Shown here: in pieces, positions 25,459 to 34,175 of the stretch
Position numbering within the stretch: position 1 is the stretch's first letter
Layout of the letters: each line of letters begins with the position of its first letter
DNA from: Rubrolithibacter sp043763625
Lineage (GTDB): Bacteria > Bacteroidota > Bacteroidia > Sphingobacteriales > Sphingobacteriaceae
Reading direction: 5' to 3'
NCBI GenBank assembly: GCA_043763625.1
Contig: JAYULL010000188.1
Span: forward strand, 1 to 64,000
DNA length: 64,000 bases
Program-made: the position numbers and the translations under genes
The notes under the pieces: model-generated
The model's input: only the letters and a program-made list of their open reading frames with translations
The model's database searches: none
Told to the model about the DNA's origin: nothing

Positions 25459-26379
25459 ATGCTTAAGTTGCTAAAAAAGAAAATACCAAATTATCTTCGG
25501 CACTTCTGCCACTTATCTAATCCTACCAAACTTTATATTTCTACTAATACTTTCAATAACGCGGATAAAACTCTTATTATTAATGGTTTATTTAGTAAAC
25601 AAAATATAATTTGGTGGTTCGGTAGGCGGGCTTTCTACCTATTATTACTTAGTTCTACCGTTATTACTTGTTCCGCTCAAGCATTGCCGACGGATACCAT
25701 TTCTCTTGAATTATATAATCAAACTGTGGATATTATCCGAAAAGGCAAAGTGCAGGCCGACATTAATTTTTTGTTTATAGCTACAGATGAAAGTTCGGAT
25801 ATTTCTACAGATTTAGTGCGTGCAATAACCCGTTCCGGCGCACGTCTTACCGTTATTAAATTCCATACTTCAGACTTAGTCAAACTGACCGGGCCCGGCG
25901 AAATCTTTAAATTTAACACTCGTCACATGTTTACATCCCGTGGCCTATATGCTTCACTATTAGCGGAAGGCAGTTTTAGTAATCAGGAGGTTTTAGATTC
26001 AGTGGGCGTGCTCTCCCGAAAAATACTTAACCTTTACTTTGGTAAAAAAAATAAACCGCTATTAATTACCCTCAATAACGCCTTAAGCAAATCTTCGCAA
26101 GTTTCCTTCTTAAACAGTTATTTTAAGCCCGACTCGGACCCCGAAAACTATATATTGGTAACAGAAAAACTCTGCTACACCTATTTAAAAAAAAATAAAA
26201 TAAATACAATCCTCCAGAAGAAAGATATAAACGACGACGGGTCGCTACTCTCCTACTCTATCCAAAACGATCTGCCGTATATAGAAATTAATGGGAAGGG
26301 TGGGCAGTCGGCGTTAAAACTTATTGCCACTATTAACCGGATGATTGAAAAATTATATCCCGGTTATATCAACCGCTAA
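25459..26379 (+). CDS. Exported or membrane-anchored protein of unknown function
   Basis: A 306-residue protein. A basic N-terminal region of about 57 residues precedes a hydrophobic segment (RRAFYLLLLSSTVITCSAQA, about 57-76), which looks like a signal peptide cut after AQA or a membrane anchor. No later start codon would place the signal at the true N-terminus. The remainder has alpha/beta features (DINFLFIATDESSDIST, ARLTVIKFHTSD, KKNKPLLITLNNALS), perhaps a periplasmic-binding-like fold. It lies 40 nt after the 82-residue gene and may belong to that operon. Confidence 0.5.
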   Translation: MLKLLKKKIPNYLRHFCHLSNPTKLYISTNTFNNADKTLIINGLFSKQNIIWWFGRRAFYLLLLSSTVITCSAQALPTDTISLELYNQTVDIIRKGKVQADINFLFIATDESSDISTDLVRAITRSGARLTVIKFHTSDLVKLTGPGEIFKFNTRHMFTSRGLYASLLAEGSFSNQEVLDSVGVLSRKILNLYFGKKNKPLLITLNNALSKSSQVSFLNSYFKPDSDPENYILVTEKLCYTYLKKNKINTILQKKDINDDGSLLSYSIQNDLPYIEINGKGGQSALKLIATINRMIEKLYPGYINR

Positions 26380-26558
26380 ACTGATTTATCAACTCTTCTA
26401 CAACTTTAACTACACCTGTTCAGGCATTTTCAGCAATAATTTTAAAACCGGAATTTGGTGAAATAGACTACGCTTTCTAATCGACCAAATATTTACGTGC
26501 CTCGGGGGGCAAGTAATTAATAAGCCCTGCTAACGCCTTTTAATTCGCACTCAGGTTT

Positions 26559-27683
26559 CTATTTAACCGGTTGAGCTACTGACATTACCGGTATTGAAAA
26601 CCAAAATGTGCTTCCCTTTCCGGCTTCGCTTATTAAACCGATACGACCTTGATGTGCTTCAATAATCTCTTTCGAAATATAAAGCCCCAGTCCTAAACCC
26701 GAATAGTGTAACTCGGGCGGATTGATGCGATAATACCTGTTAAACAGAAAAGGCATTTTATCTGCTTCTATTCCCTCACCAAAGTCAGTTACAGAAAGTG
26801 TAACTTCACCATCTGCTTCGCCAATTTCTATAATTATTTCGGTTGAATAGGGAGCATATTTGATCGCATTATCGATAAAGTTTATAATTACCTGCTCGAG
26901 GCGATTAACATCAGCGTTTATAGCAGAACCGGCCGAAGTCTGTTCTTTTATAACAATATTGTGGGTAGCCATAAAACGTGTGTGTTTAAGGCAGCCGTCG
27001 GCTATGCTTTTTAAAGTAGTAGGCTTGCGGTTCAGTTTTATTCCTTTATCGCTAAAATTGGGCAAATTAAGCAGTCCGGGAATAAGAGTATCTAATTTAT
27101 CTACGTTTCTCTCTGCGCTTGATAGCAGCTCGCTTGTTTTCTCCACCGAAGCATCTGCTCTAACCATTCTGTCTAAAAGTTGAATTGAGGCCTTTAAAGT
27201 TGTAAGCGGCATCTTTAATTCATGTGAAGCAATACTTTGAAAGTTATTTTTATTTAAAGCGGCTCCTATGGAATTAGATTGTTTCTCTAGATGTTTTTTC
27301 TCAGTGATATCGGTAATAAAACCCAAAAGTTTGGTCGGATTCTCTAAGTCATTTACTCTTCCATATGCTTTCACCCACCGCTCGTGCTCGCCGTCGAAAA
27401 TCAACTTGTACTCTATTTCGTACGGAACTCTGTTTTTTACAGTCAAATTTATGGCTACCAGAACTTGTTCTTTGCAGGAAGGATGGATGGAGTTAATAAA
27501 AAAGGGAAGCGGCAGCTCGCCCGTAATCGGATACTCGAGGCCAAAAAAATCAAACAACGCCCTTTCGCCGAAAATTGTGTAACTATCTAAGCACAGCGTC
27601 CAAGCCGCGATTGACCCGGCGCCCAGAATTTTTTGTAATTGCTCTTTAAATAATTCAATATGTTCTTCTTTAAATTCTTTCAT
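26559..27683 (-). CDS. PAS-domain sensor histidine kinase
   Basis: A 374-residue cytoplasmic kinase with no membrane segment. A PAS fold with PAC motif (about 25-130, ending KLLGFITDITEKKH) precedes the dimerisation helix with phospho-His154 in SHELKMPLTTLKASIQLL. The catalytic domain follows: N box NFIDNAIKYAP, G1 box DFGEGI, G2 box GLGLGLYISK. No response regulator is next to it, so it is an orphan. The signal, sensed by PAS in the cytoplasm, is unknown. Confidence 0.88.
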   Translation of the reverse strand: MKEFKEEHIELFKEQLQKILGAGSIAAWTLCLDSYTIFGERALFDFFGLEYPITGELPLPFFINSIHPSCKEQVLVAINLTVKNRVPYEIEYKLIFDGEHERWVKAYGRVNDLENPTKLLGFITDITEKKHLEKQSNSIGAALNKNNFQSIASHELKMPLTTLKASIQLLDRMVRADASVEKTSELLSSAERNVDKLDTLIPGLLNLPNFSDKGIKLNRKPTTLKSIADGCLKHTRFMATHNIVIKEQTSAGSAINADVNRLEQVIINFIDNAIKYAPYSTEIIIEIGEADGEVTLSVTDFGEGIEADKMPFLFNRYYRINPPELHYSGLGLGLYISKEIIEAHQGRIGLISEAGKGSTFWFSIPVMSVAQPVK

Positions 27684-28025
27684 AACATATAGTGTAAAAA
27701 GGAAAGAGAGTTTCTGTAGATCAAAGCTTTCTTTCGCTTAGGAAGATGAAATATATAATAGACTCGGGAACAGATAAAGAGGAATAGCCGTTTTCGCGGA
27801 ACCTTTATCTTTAAACGTTACAATTTCTTCAGACGGAAATACTTCATAAGGCTTTTTCCGTTCTGTCTATTTTACTAAAAGCATAAGCTAAAGCTATGCC
27901 GGCAGTATAAATACTTACTTAAATTAAAAAAACGGCGTTTGTGTACGAGAATTAGAACGAAAGTGTATAGGGAGTTACCCCGATAGCGACCCGCTTTTAA
28001 GCCGCTGCCGGTTCAATAACAAATT
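27684..28025. other. Intergenic region with no supported gene
   Basis: About 340 nt between two minus-strand genes. No frame with a credible start and composition was found. A 7-bp inverted repeat, ACGGAAA (27833-27839) with TTTCCGT (27855-27861), could form a stem in the leader of the kinase mRNA. No TAnnTTTG box for the kinase was recognised. Confidence 0.4.
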
Positions 28026-28832
28026 TTAAAACGTATAAACTAGAGAGGTTCCCTTATATTCCGGCGAAACTATCGGCGTTACGGTTAAATCCGCTTTATT
28101 ACTTTTTTTATGAAGTTGGGGAACTAGAATCCCGACTCCGGCACCAACAGCATATCCGACTATATTATCGGTAATAAAATGCCGACCGCCTTGGTACCGA
28201 TAATAACCCACAACAGCCGGAATAACGGCAGCGGCTGCCCACACATAGGGTTTAGCTTTTGAATCCGGGTTAAAATCGCTGAATACTTTAGCGGTGAAAA
28301 ACGTAGCAGACGCCGTTGCGGCAGTGTGGCCGGCGAAGAAAGATCGCTGCGATCCTTTTTCCATACGCTTTTCCGGAGGGGCGTTGTTTGAATAAACTAA
28401 GGGCCTGCTTCTTCTTACACTTCCTGCGGTTAACGTATAAACCGTTCCGGTTACCGCCATAGTTTCCAAGTAGAGAGCTAAAACCTGACCCGCCTTTTTA
28501 CCCTCGTTTTTATTTAAAAGCATTGCTACCGGCATTGCGAACGACGCGTAAAAAGGGTAATAGCTTAACTTATCCGCATTTTCACTGTACTTTCCCGCAC
28601 CTGCCCTGTCAAAAGAATTAACATTGTCTTTTGTTAAAGCATTTACTTCTGCTTCGGTTAAGCCCTTCTTATTCTTAATCATGCTGAGGCCCAAAAAGCT
28701 TAACCCAACTCCGGCGGCAATAATCGGAGCATCAACTTTCCAACTTGTTCTATAAGGAGAATCTTCTTGCGCCTTCGCAGAAAGAGTGAATAGCAAAACA
28801 GACAAAAGAATACTTAAATATTTATTTTTCAT
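28026..28832 (-). CDS. PAP2-family phosphatase, exported
   Basis: A 268-residue protein with a signal peptide (about 1-21, ending AKA). The three motifs of the PAP2/acid phosphatase family are present: RSRPLVYSN, the SFFAGHTA variant of PSGH, and YQGGRHFITD with the catalytic His and Asp. Several hydrophobic helices lie between. It probably dephosphorylates undecaprenyl pyrophosphate or another lipid phosphate at the outer face of the inner membrane or in the periplasm. It is a single gene. Confidence 0.8.
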   Translation of the reverse strand: MKNKYLSILLSVLLFTLSAKAQEDSPYRTSWKVDAPIIAAGVGLSFLGLSMIKNKKGLTEAEVNALTKDNVNSFDRAGAGKYSENADKLSYYPFYASFAMPVAMLLNKNEGKKAGQVLALYLETMAVTGTVYTLTAGSVRRSRPLVYSNNAPPEKRMEKGSQRSFFAGHTAATASATFFTAKVFSDFNPDSKAKPYVWAAAAVIPAVVGYYRYQGGRHFITDNIVGYAVGAGVGILVPQLHKKSNKADLTVTPIVSPEYKGTSLVYTF

Positions 28833-28963
28833 GTTTACCTAAATTTTAAGTCTCGATGAAAACAGAGGTTTAGCTGAAATAGTTTTTAAAGGAAAGCGCA
28901 AAAGAATTTCAGAAGCGCATTAAACCTGCAGCAATAACAGTCGTCTATTAATAAACGGAAAAT

Positions 28964-29371
28964 ATGAAAAGATTTGCCATTGCTATTGGACTGATTATCA
29001 GCCTAAAAACCGCCAGTTTTGCGCAAGAGTCGACACCACAAGTTGAAAGAAAAACACCGGAAGAAATAGCCAAAACTCGCACGGAAATGCTTGACAAAAA
29101 GCTTAATCTTAGTGCCGGTCAAAAAGAAAAAGTTTACGAGATTAATTTAGAGGAAGTAAAAAATCGCCAAGCATTTAAACAAGAAGCAAGAGAAGAAGCC
29201 CGTAAAAGATTTAAAGATAGAAGAGAAACTTTTAAGGAGACTGATGAAAAGCTTAACGAAGTGCTTAACGAGCAACAAAAGCAAAAATATAAGGAGCTCA
29301 AAGAGAAGCGCAAAGAACAATTGAAAGAGAGAAGGGGAAAACACCGCAGCGAAAAGACAAAAATAAGATAG
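28964..29371 (+). CDS. Periplasmic LTxxQ/Spy-like helical protein
   Basis: A 135-residue protein with a signal peptide (about 1-20, ending FAQ). It has a highly charged, all-helical body rich in Lys and Glu. LNLSAGQKEKVYEIN and LNEVLNEQQKQKYKEL are the two LTxxQ-like motifs typical of Spy/CpxP relatives and of DUF4890-type Bacteroidota proteins. A periplasmic chaperone or stress sensor role is plausible but inferred. It is monocistronic, ending at a strong terminator. Confidence 0.7.
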   Translation: MKRFAIAIGLIISLKTASFAQESTPQVERKTPEEIAKTRTEMLDKKLNLSAGQKEKVYEINLEEVKNRQAFKQEAREEARKRFKDRRETFKETDEKLNEVLNEQQKQKYKELKEKRKEQLKERRGKHRSEKTKIR

Positions 29372-29414
29372 ATTAAATTAATAGGTTTTTAAGTTTTGAT
29401 TTAATGGTTAGATT

Positions 29415-29438
29415 GGCTCCCGATTTCGGGGGCCTTTT
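29415..29438 (+). terminator. Terminator before bioF
   Basis: GGCTCCCGA (29415-29423) pairs with TCGGGGGCC (29426-29434), one G-T pair, 2-nt formal loop, then TTTTCTATTTTT. The tail contains the bioF -7 box. Confidence 0.85.
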
Positions 29439-29439
29439 C

Positions 29440-29447
29440 TATTTTTG
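29440..29447 (+). promoter_or_regulatory. -7 box for bioF inside the terminator tail
   Basis: TATTTTTG, a match to TAnnTTTG, lies in the T-rich tail of the preceding terminator and ends 11 nt before the TTG start of bioF. Confidence 0.5.
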
Positions 29448-29458
29448 TATATCCCATT

Positions 29459-30577
29459 TTGAAAAAAATTGAAGAATTTATACAAGCAAAACTTAGCGAA
29501 CGGAGGCAGTCTCTCTCTTTTCGCTCCTTGAAGCAAAGCAACACCTTAGTCGACTTCTGTTCGAACGACTATTTGGGTTTTGCACGTTCAGAAGAACTTA
29601 AACTCAGTACAGACGAAGTAATAAAAAATTACTCTTCCTATTTATTAGGATCAACGGGGTCACGCCTAATTTCCGGAAACTCTGCTTTTGTTGAGGAATT
29701 AGAACAGGAAATTGCTGAGTTTCACGGATCGAGGTCGGGGCTTATTTTCAATTCCGGCTACGACGCTAATTTAGGTTTGCTTTCAAGCGTCCCCCAAAGA
29801 GGAGATACTGTAATTGCCGATGAATTGGTACACGCTTCAATTATCGATGGGATAAGGCTCAGTCACGCTTCGCGGTTTTCTTTTCGGCACAATGACTTAA
29901 CTAACTTAGAAGAAAAGCTTAATGCAGCAAACGGACAAGTTTATGTCGTAGTAGAAAGCGTTTATTCGATGGACGGAGATGAAGCACCACTGGCTGAAAT
30001 AGCAGCTTTAGCCGAAAGATATAATGCAGCATTAGTCGTAGATGAAGCACATGCGGCAGGAATTTTCGGCAATTGCGGACGAGGATTGGTCTATCAATAT
30101 TCTCTACAAGAAAAGGTTTTCGCCCGAGTAGTAACTTTTGGAAAAGCTTTGGGAGTACACGGGGCCATAGTTTTAGGGAGTAGTACTATACGCGATTATT
30201 TGATTAATTTTTCACGCCCGTTTATTTACACAACTGCTTCAAGTTTCCGGTCTCATTTAAGCGTGAAAATGGCCTACAGCCTTCTTAAAACAGGAACCGG
30301 CCAAAGTTTGCTTCATCAAAAAATAGCGCTGTTTAAAAACAACACTTGTTCTGTTGCCGGTTTTATTAAAAGCCGCTCCCCTATTCAATGCATGATGATG
30401 CCGGGAAACGCGGAAGCTCGAAACGCAGCAGAGAAATTACAGAAAAATGGCTTTGACGTTCGAGCAATTCTTCATCCTACCGTTCAGGAAGGAAAAGAAA
30501 GATTAAGAATATGCTTGCATTCGTTTAACTCCAATAAGGAAATAATTGATCTTACAAAAAGCCTGAAAGAAATATGA
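29459..30577 (+). CDS. bioF: 8-amino-7-oxononanoate synthase family enzyme
   Basis: PLP enzyme of the alpha-oxoamine synthase family that condenses pimeloyl-ACP with alanine in biotin synthesis. The PLP lysine is Lys229 in VVTFGKALGVHG. DEAHAAG (195-201) binds the cofactor, and CSNDYLG (about 34-40) and GSTGSRLISGN are family marks. The start is a TTG; no ATG occurs before residue 171, so TTG is required. It overlaps bioD by 4 bases, which supports BioF over the related KBL or SPT enzymes. Confidence 0.9.
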   Translation: MKKIEEFIQAKLSERRQSLSFRSLKQSNTLVDFCSNDYLGFARSEELKLSTDEVIKNYSSYLLGSTGSRLISGNSAFVEELEQEIAEFHGSRSGLIFNSGYDANLGLLSSVPQRGDTVIADELVHASIIDGIRLSHASRFSFRHNDLTNLEEKLNAANGQVYVVVESVYSMDGDEAPLAEIAALAERYNAALVVDEAHAAGIFGNCGRGLVYQYSLQEKVFARVVTFGKALGVHGAIVLGSSTIRDYLINFSRPFIYTTASSFRSHLSVKMAYSLLKTGTGQSLLHQKIALFKNNTCSVAGFIKSRSPIQCMMMPGNAEARNAAEKLQKNGFDVRAILHPTVQEGKERLRICLHSFNSNKEIIDLTKSLKEI

Positions 30578-31188
30578 AGCGATTCTTTGTCACCGGAATA
30601 GGAACAGGAATCGGTAAAACCTTGGTGTCAGCAATTTTAGTTGAAAAACTACAGGCAGACTATTGGAAGCCTGTTCAATCCGGGGATTTGGATAATTCGG
30701 ACACTGATAGAGTAAAAAGTTTAGTCACGAATAAAACGTCTATTTTCCATCCCGAAGCTTATCGGCTTAATCAACCTTTTTCTCCTCATAAATCAGCGGA
30801 ACTGGATGGCATTAGGATTAATTTAAATGAAATTGTTCTGCCTGAAACAAGTAATAATTTAATTATAGAAGGGGCGGGCGGGTTGATGGTTCCGTTGAAC
30901 GAAAGGGCTTTAATAGTGGATTTGATTGAAAAGCTTGACGCCGGAGTTATTTTGGTGAGTCGAAATTATTTGGGAAGTATCAATCATACGCTATTGGCAA
31001 TAGAACTGTTGAAAAAAAGGAAGATTGTTATTAAGGCCCTTGTTTTTAACGGTACTCCTGATCCTTATTCAGAAGACTTTATTACTCAACATTCCCGGAT
31101 TAATAGGATTTTAAGAGTACCTGAGATAGCCGAACCGGATAAAAAAGTAATTTTCGAAATCGCTGCAAAATTTGCTTTCGATTTATAA
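30574..31188 (+). CDS. bioD: Dethiobiotin synthetase
   Basis: ATP-dependent enzyme closing the ureido ring of dethiobiotin from diaminopelargonate and CO2. The P-loop GIGTGIGKT is at 8-16, YWKPVQSGD is the substrate-lysine region, and EGAGGLMVPLNE the second nucleotide motif. Length 204. It is coupled to bioF by an ATGA overlap; bioA and bioB are not in the window. Confidence 0.93.
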   Translation: MKRFFVTGIGTGIGKTLVSAILVEKLQADYWKPVQSGDLDNSDTDRVKSLVTNKTSIFHPEAYRLNQPFSPHKSAELDGIRINLNEIVLPETSNNLIIEGAGGLMVPLNERALIVDLIEKLDAGVILVSRNYLGSINHTLLAIELLKKRKIVIKALVFNGTPDPYSEDFITQHSRINRILRVPEIAEPDKKVIFEIAAKFAFDL

Positions 31189-31239
31189 AAAGCGGAACAA
31201 ACCGAAATCGTTGGTGTTGTTGAATTAAAGACAGATAGG

Positions 31240-31420
31240 ATGGAAAACAAACACGAGCAGCGGATTAAAACCTAACAACAAACCGTCGGAACAACACTGA
31301 GAAGATTACAATAACATTAAAACGGGTAATGAAGAAGAAATTGCAAAAGGATCTCATCAGGAAGATCAACTCGATAAATTAAAACCTGACGCTAAAACCT
31401 GCGAGACAGTTGAGGATTAA
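31240..31420 (+). pseudogene. Decayed gene for a small charged protein
   Basis: ATG at 31240 opens MENKHEQRIK. Removing one A from the AAAA run at 31267-31270 restores the frame: PNNKPSEQH, then a TGA at 31298-31300, then 39 more sense codons (EDYNNIKTGNEEEIAKGSHQ, then EDQLDKLKPDAKTCETVED) to TAA at 31418-31420. The composition, very rich in E, K, N and D, is protein-like on both sides of the lesions. One frameshift plus one nonsense codon make it a likely pseudogene of about 59 residues; no function is assigned. Confidence 0.5.
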
Positions 31421-31526
31421 TCTGCGCACGATCAAAAACAAAACGGACACGCCACACAAAATAGGTGAAAAGCGCAAATGAGATTATGTGCCGTGAAATG
31501 GGCAGTAGCTGTCAAAAATTGAAAAA

Positions 31527-32882
31527 TTAAATCTCTCTGTCACCATCCCACGCTTCCAAATAATCCGCAACCTTTCTAATAAAAGACCCGCCTAACCCCC
31601 CGTCAACCACCCGGTGGTCGTAAGACATGGATATGTACATCATATGCCTAATGGCGATCACGTCCCCGAATTCCGTTTCCATAACCGCCGGTTTCTTTTT
31701 TATTACCCCCACAGCCATAATTGCAACTTGAGGCTGATTAATAATCGGCGTCCCCATTATATTACCGAACATACCGATATTGGTTAGTGTGAACGTCCCG
31801 TCTTTAACATCGTCAGGTTGAAGTTTGTTAACCCGGGCCCGTCCGGCCAGATCATTAACCGCTTTTGCCAAGCCTACCAGATTCAATTGATCAGCATTTT
31901 TGATAACAGGAACAATTAAATTTCCGGAGGGCAAAGAAGTTGCCATCCCGATATTGATGTCTCTTTTTTTTATTATTTGATTTCCGCTCACCGAAACATT
32001 CACCATCGGCATATCTTTTAATGCCTTAGCTATTGCTTCAATAAAAACGGGTGTATAGGTAATCTTTTCGCCTTCACGTTTCTCGAAGCTATTTTTAACA
32101 CGTTCTCGCCATTTTACAAGGTTGGTAACATCGGCTTCAACAAAAGAAGTTACATGCGGAGCTACCCGAGTACTCATAACCATATGGTCGGCAATAATTC
32201 GACGCATACGATCCATCTCAATAATCTCATCGTTACCGCTTAGAGATGCAGAATTAACTACGAGCTTAGAAACAGGCGATGAATAACTATTAGCAGAACC
32301 TGTCTCCGAGTCTTCAACTTTAGAATTGCCGTTCGATGCTGCCTGTAAGTAATCCAATATATCTTGCTTTGTTACCCGCCCTTCAGCTCCCGACCCTGTT
32401 ATTTGATCTAATTGCTGCTGCGTCAGGCCTTCTTCCATTGCAATACTTCGGACCAAAGGCGAGTAGAATTTTGATGTTGCTTTAAATTCGACACTGAATG
32501 CTTTTTCAGCATCTTTCTGTAAAAAACTTATTGCGGGAAGTGCTTCTTCGTTTATCGCCGAGGGTGTATTGTCTATAACAGATTCTTTTAGAGTAAAAGG
32601 AGCGGTTTCATCAACTGCATTTTTATTTTTCGCATCAGGTTCATTAGTTTCAATTAATGCAATCATATCACCGACTTGCGCCACCGAATCTTCAGAAAAA
32701 AGATGTTTTATTATCTTACCCGATACCGGAGAAGGCACTTCTGAATCTACCTTGTCGGTAGCAATTTCCAGAACGGACTCATCAGCTTTTACAAAATCTC
32801 CGGGTTGCTTTAACCATTTTGTAATGGTTGCTTCTGCAACGCTTTCGCCCATCTTGGGGAGTAACAACCGGTATTGTGCCAT
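31527..32882 (-). CDS. 2-oxoacid dehydrogenase dihydrolipoyl acyltransferase (E2)
   Basis: Core subunit of a 2-oxoacid dehydrogenase complex that moves acyl groups from lipoyl-lysine to CoA. The lipoyl domain has Lys44 in EIATDKVDSEV. A long flexible linker and a peripheral-subunit-binding domain (about 139-177, YSPLVRSIAMEEG, GSGAEGRVTKQDIL) precede the catalytic domain with SYDHRVVDGG (His423, Asp427). Length 451. The domain style resembles branched-chain or mixed E2 proteins, but without E1 neighbours the substrate is undecided. It has its own -7 box downstream of cinA. Confidence 0.9.
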   Translation of the reverse strand: MAQYRLLLPKMGESVAEATITKWLKQPGDFVKADESVLEIATDKVDSEVPSPVSGKIIKHLFSEDSVAQVGDMIALIETNEPDAKNKNAVDETAPFTLKESVIDNTPSAINEEALPAISFLQKDAEKAFSVEFKATSKFYSPLVRSIAMEEGLTQQQLDQITGSGAEGRVTKQDILDYLQAASNGNSKVEDSETGSANSYSSPVSKLVVNSASLSGNDEIIEMDRMRRIIADHMVMSTRVAPHVTSFVEADVTNLVKWRERVKNSFEKREGEKITYTPVFIEAIAKALKDMPMVNVSVSGNQIIKKRDINIGMATSLPSGNLIVPVIKNADQLNLVGLAKAVNDLAGRARVNKLQPDDVKDGTFTLTNIGMFGNIMGTPIINQPQVAIMAVGVIKKKPAVMETEFGDVIAIRHMMYISMSYDHRVVDGGLGGSFIRKVADYLEAWDGDREI

Positions 32883-32899
32883 AATAATTTAGTAAGCTG

Positions 32900-32907
32900 C
32901 AAAAATA
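32900..32907 (-). promoter_or_regulatory. -7 box for the E2 gene
   Basis: TATTTTTG on the minus strand, 17 nt before the ATG at 32882, sits in the 39-nt gap after cinA and suggests separate control of E2. Confidence 0.45.
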
Positions 32908-32921
32908 CTTGTTTTTAGCTT

Positions 32922-34172
32922 TTAAGCATATTGCTCCTGTTTAAGTAATTTAAAGAGCATGCTCAACGCGTTAATGGCGGCACGTTCTATATTTTGTGCT
33001 CGCTTAGTGCCAAATTTAAACCTTCCGGTAATCACATTTTGTTTACTTGCTACCGCGATAAATACCGTTCCTACCGGCTTTTCTTCCGTTCCACCGTCGG
33101 GGCCCGCTATTCCGCTCACCGCAAGAGCATAATCGGAACCGTAATATTTAAGCACTCCGGCAACCATTTCTTTAACTGTTTGCTCGCTTACCGCTCCGTG
33201 CTCTTCCAAGGTATCTTTTGAAACTCCAAGCATTTTAACTTTTAAATCGTTAGAATAAGTTACAGCTCCTCCCAAATATACGCGGCTGCTGCCCGAGTGT
33301 TGAGTTATCAGTTGCGAAATAAAACCACCTGTACAACTTTCGGCCACTGCTAAAGTAAGGCCTGACACCTGCATAAAGTCGAGCACAGCCTTTTCGATCG
33401 GCTTATCTTCTAAGGCAATTATATATTGGCCCGCAGATTCTTCTATTTGTTTTGCAAAGCCGGCGACTTCTTGTTTAAGAATTGCTTCGTCCGGTCCGTA
33501 TCCGCTTAAGCGCAAACGAACTTGGCCTAGTTTAGGAAGGTAAGCAAGTTTAATATGCCCGGGTAACGAGTCCTCGATACCCGCGATGGTTTCCGATAAA
33601 AACGACTCACCTATCCCCGCTGTTAGTATAGTTTGATGAACGATTACAGGAAGTTTAAAAAGAGACTTAATTCGAGGAATAACCTCCTCTTCCATCAAAT
33701 ACATCATCTCGAAAGGAACACCCGGCATTGATACAAAGATTCTTCCGGCATTACTGAACCACATTCCGGGGGCGGTCCCGTTTTTATTCTGAAGTACCGT
33801 GCAATTTTCCGGAACATCGGCTTGCTGTTTGTTTATTTCCGTTAACGGAACCTTGAGCCTTTCGAAAATCGCTTTTACGTTCGTTAACACTTCTTCATCT
33901 CGCCTCAACCCAACTCCAAAAAATTCTGTTAAAGTTTTTTTTGTGATATCATCTTTGGTCGGTCCCAACCCGCCTGTTATTAATATCAGTTCTGCTCTGT
34001 TCTGCGCATTTCTTAGCGCTTCCTGAATATGCGTTCTATCGTCGGAAACCGAAGTGATTTGCTTAACACGAATGCCGGCATCATTCAGCTTTTGCGCCAT
34101 CCAGGCAGAATTGGTGTCTACGATCTGCCCTATTAAAATTTCGTCTCCGATGGTAATAATTTCGGCCAGCAT
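32922..34172 (-). CDS. cinA: CinA-family nicotinamide-nucleotide amidohydrolase
   Basis: Two-domain protein of the competence/damage-inducible CinA family. The N-terminal MoCF-like domain (about 1-170) starts AEIITIGDEILIGQIVDTN and has ITGGLGPTKDD; it acts on ADP-ribose-type compounds in relatives. The C-terminal domain (about 255-416), AVAESCTGGFISQLIT and VSGIAGPDGGTEEKPVGTV, is the NMN deamidase that recycles nicotinamide mononucleotide. Length 416 is full. Its start lies 3 nt after the lptD stop, so the two are co-transcribed. Confidence 0.92.
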   Translation of the reverse strand: MLAEIITIGDEILIGQIVDTNSAWMAQKLNDAGIRVKQITSVSDDRTHIQEALRNAQNRAELILITGGLGPTKDDITKKTLTEFFGVGLRRDEEVLTNVKAIFERLKVPLTEINKQQADVPENCTVLQNKNGTAPGMWFSNAGRIFVSMPGVPFEMMYLMEEEVIPRIKSLFKLPVIVHQTILTAGIGESFLSETIAGIEDSLPGHIKLAYLPKLGQVRLRLSGYGPDEAILKQEVAGFAKQIEESAGQYIIALEDKPIEKAVLDFMQVSGLTLAVAESCTGGFISQLITQHSGSSRVYLGGAVTYSNDLKVKMLGVSKDTLEEHGAVSEQTVKEMVAGVLKYYGSDYALAVSGIAGPDGGTEEKPVGTVFIAVASKQNVITGRFKFGTKRAQNIERAAINALSMLFKLLKQEQYA

Positions 34173-34175
34173 GTA

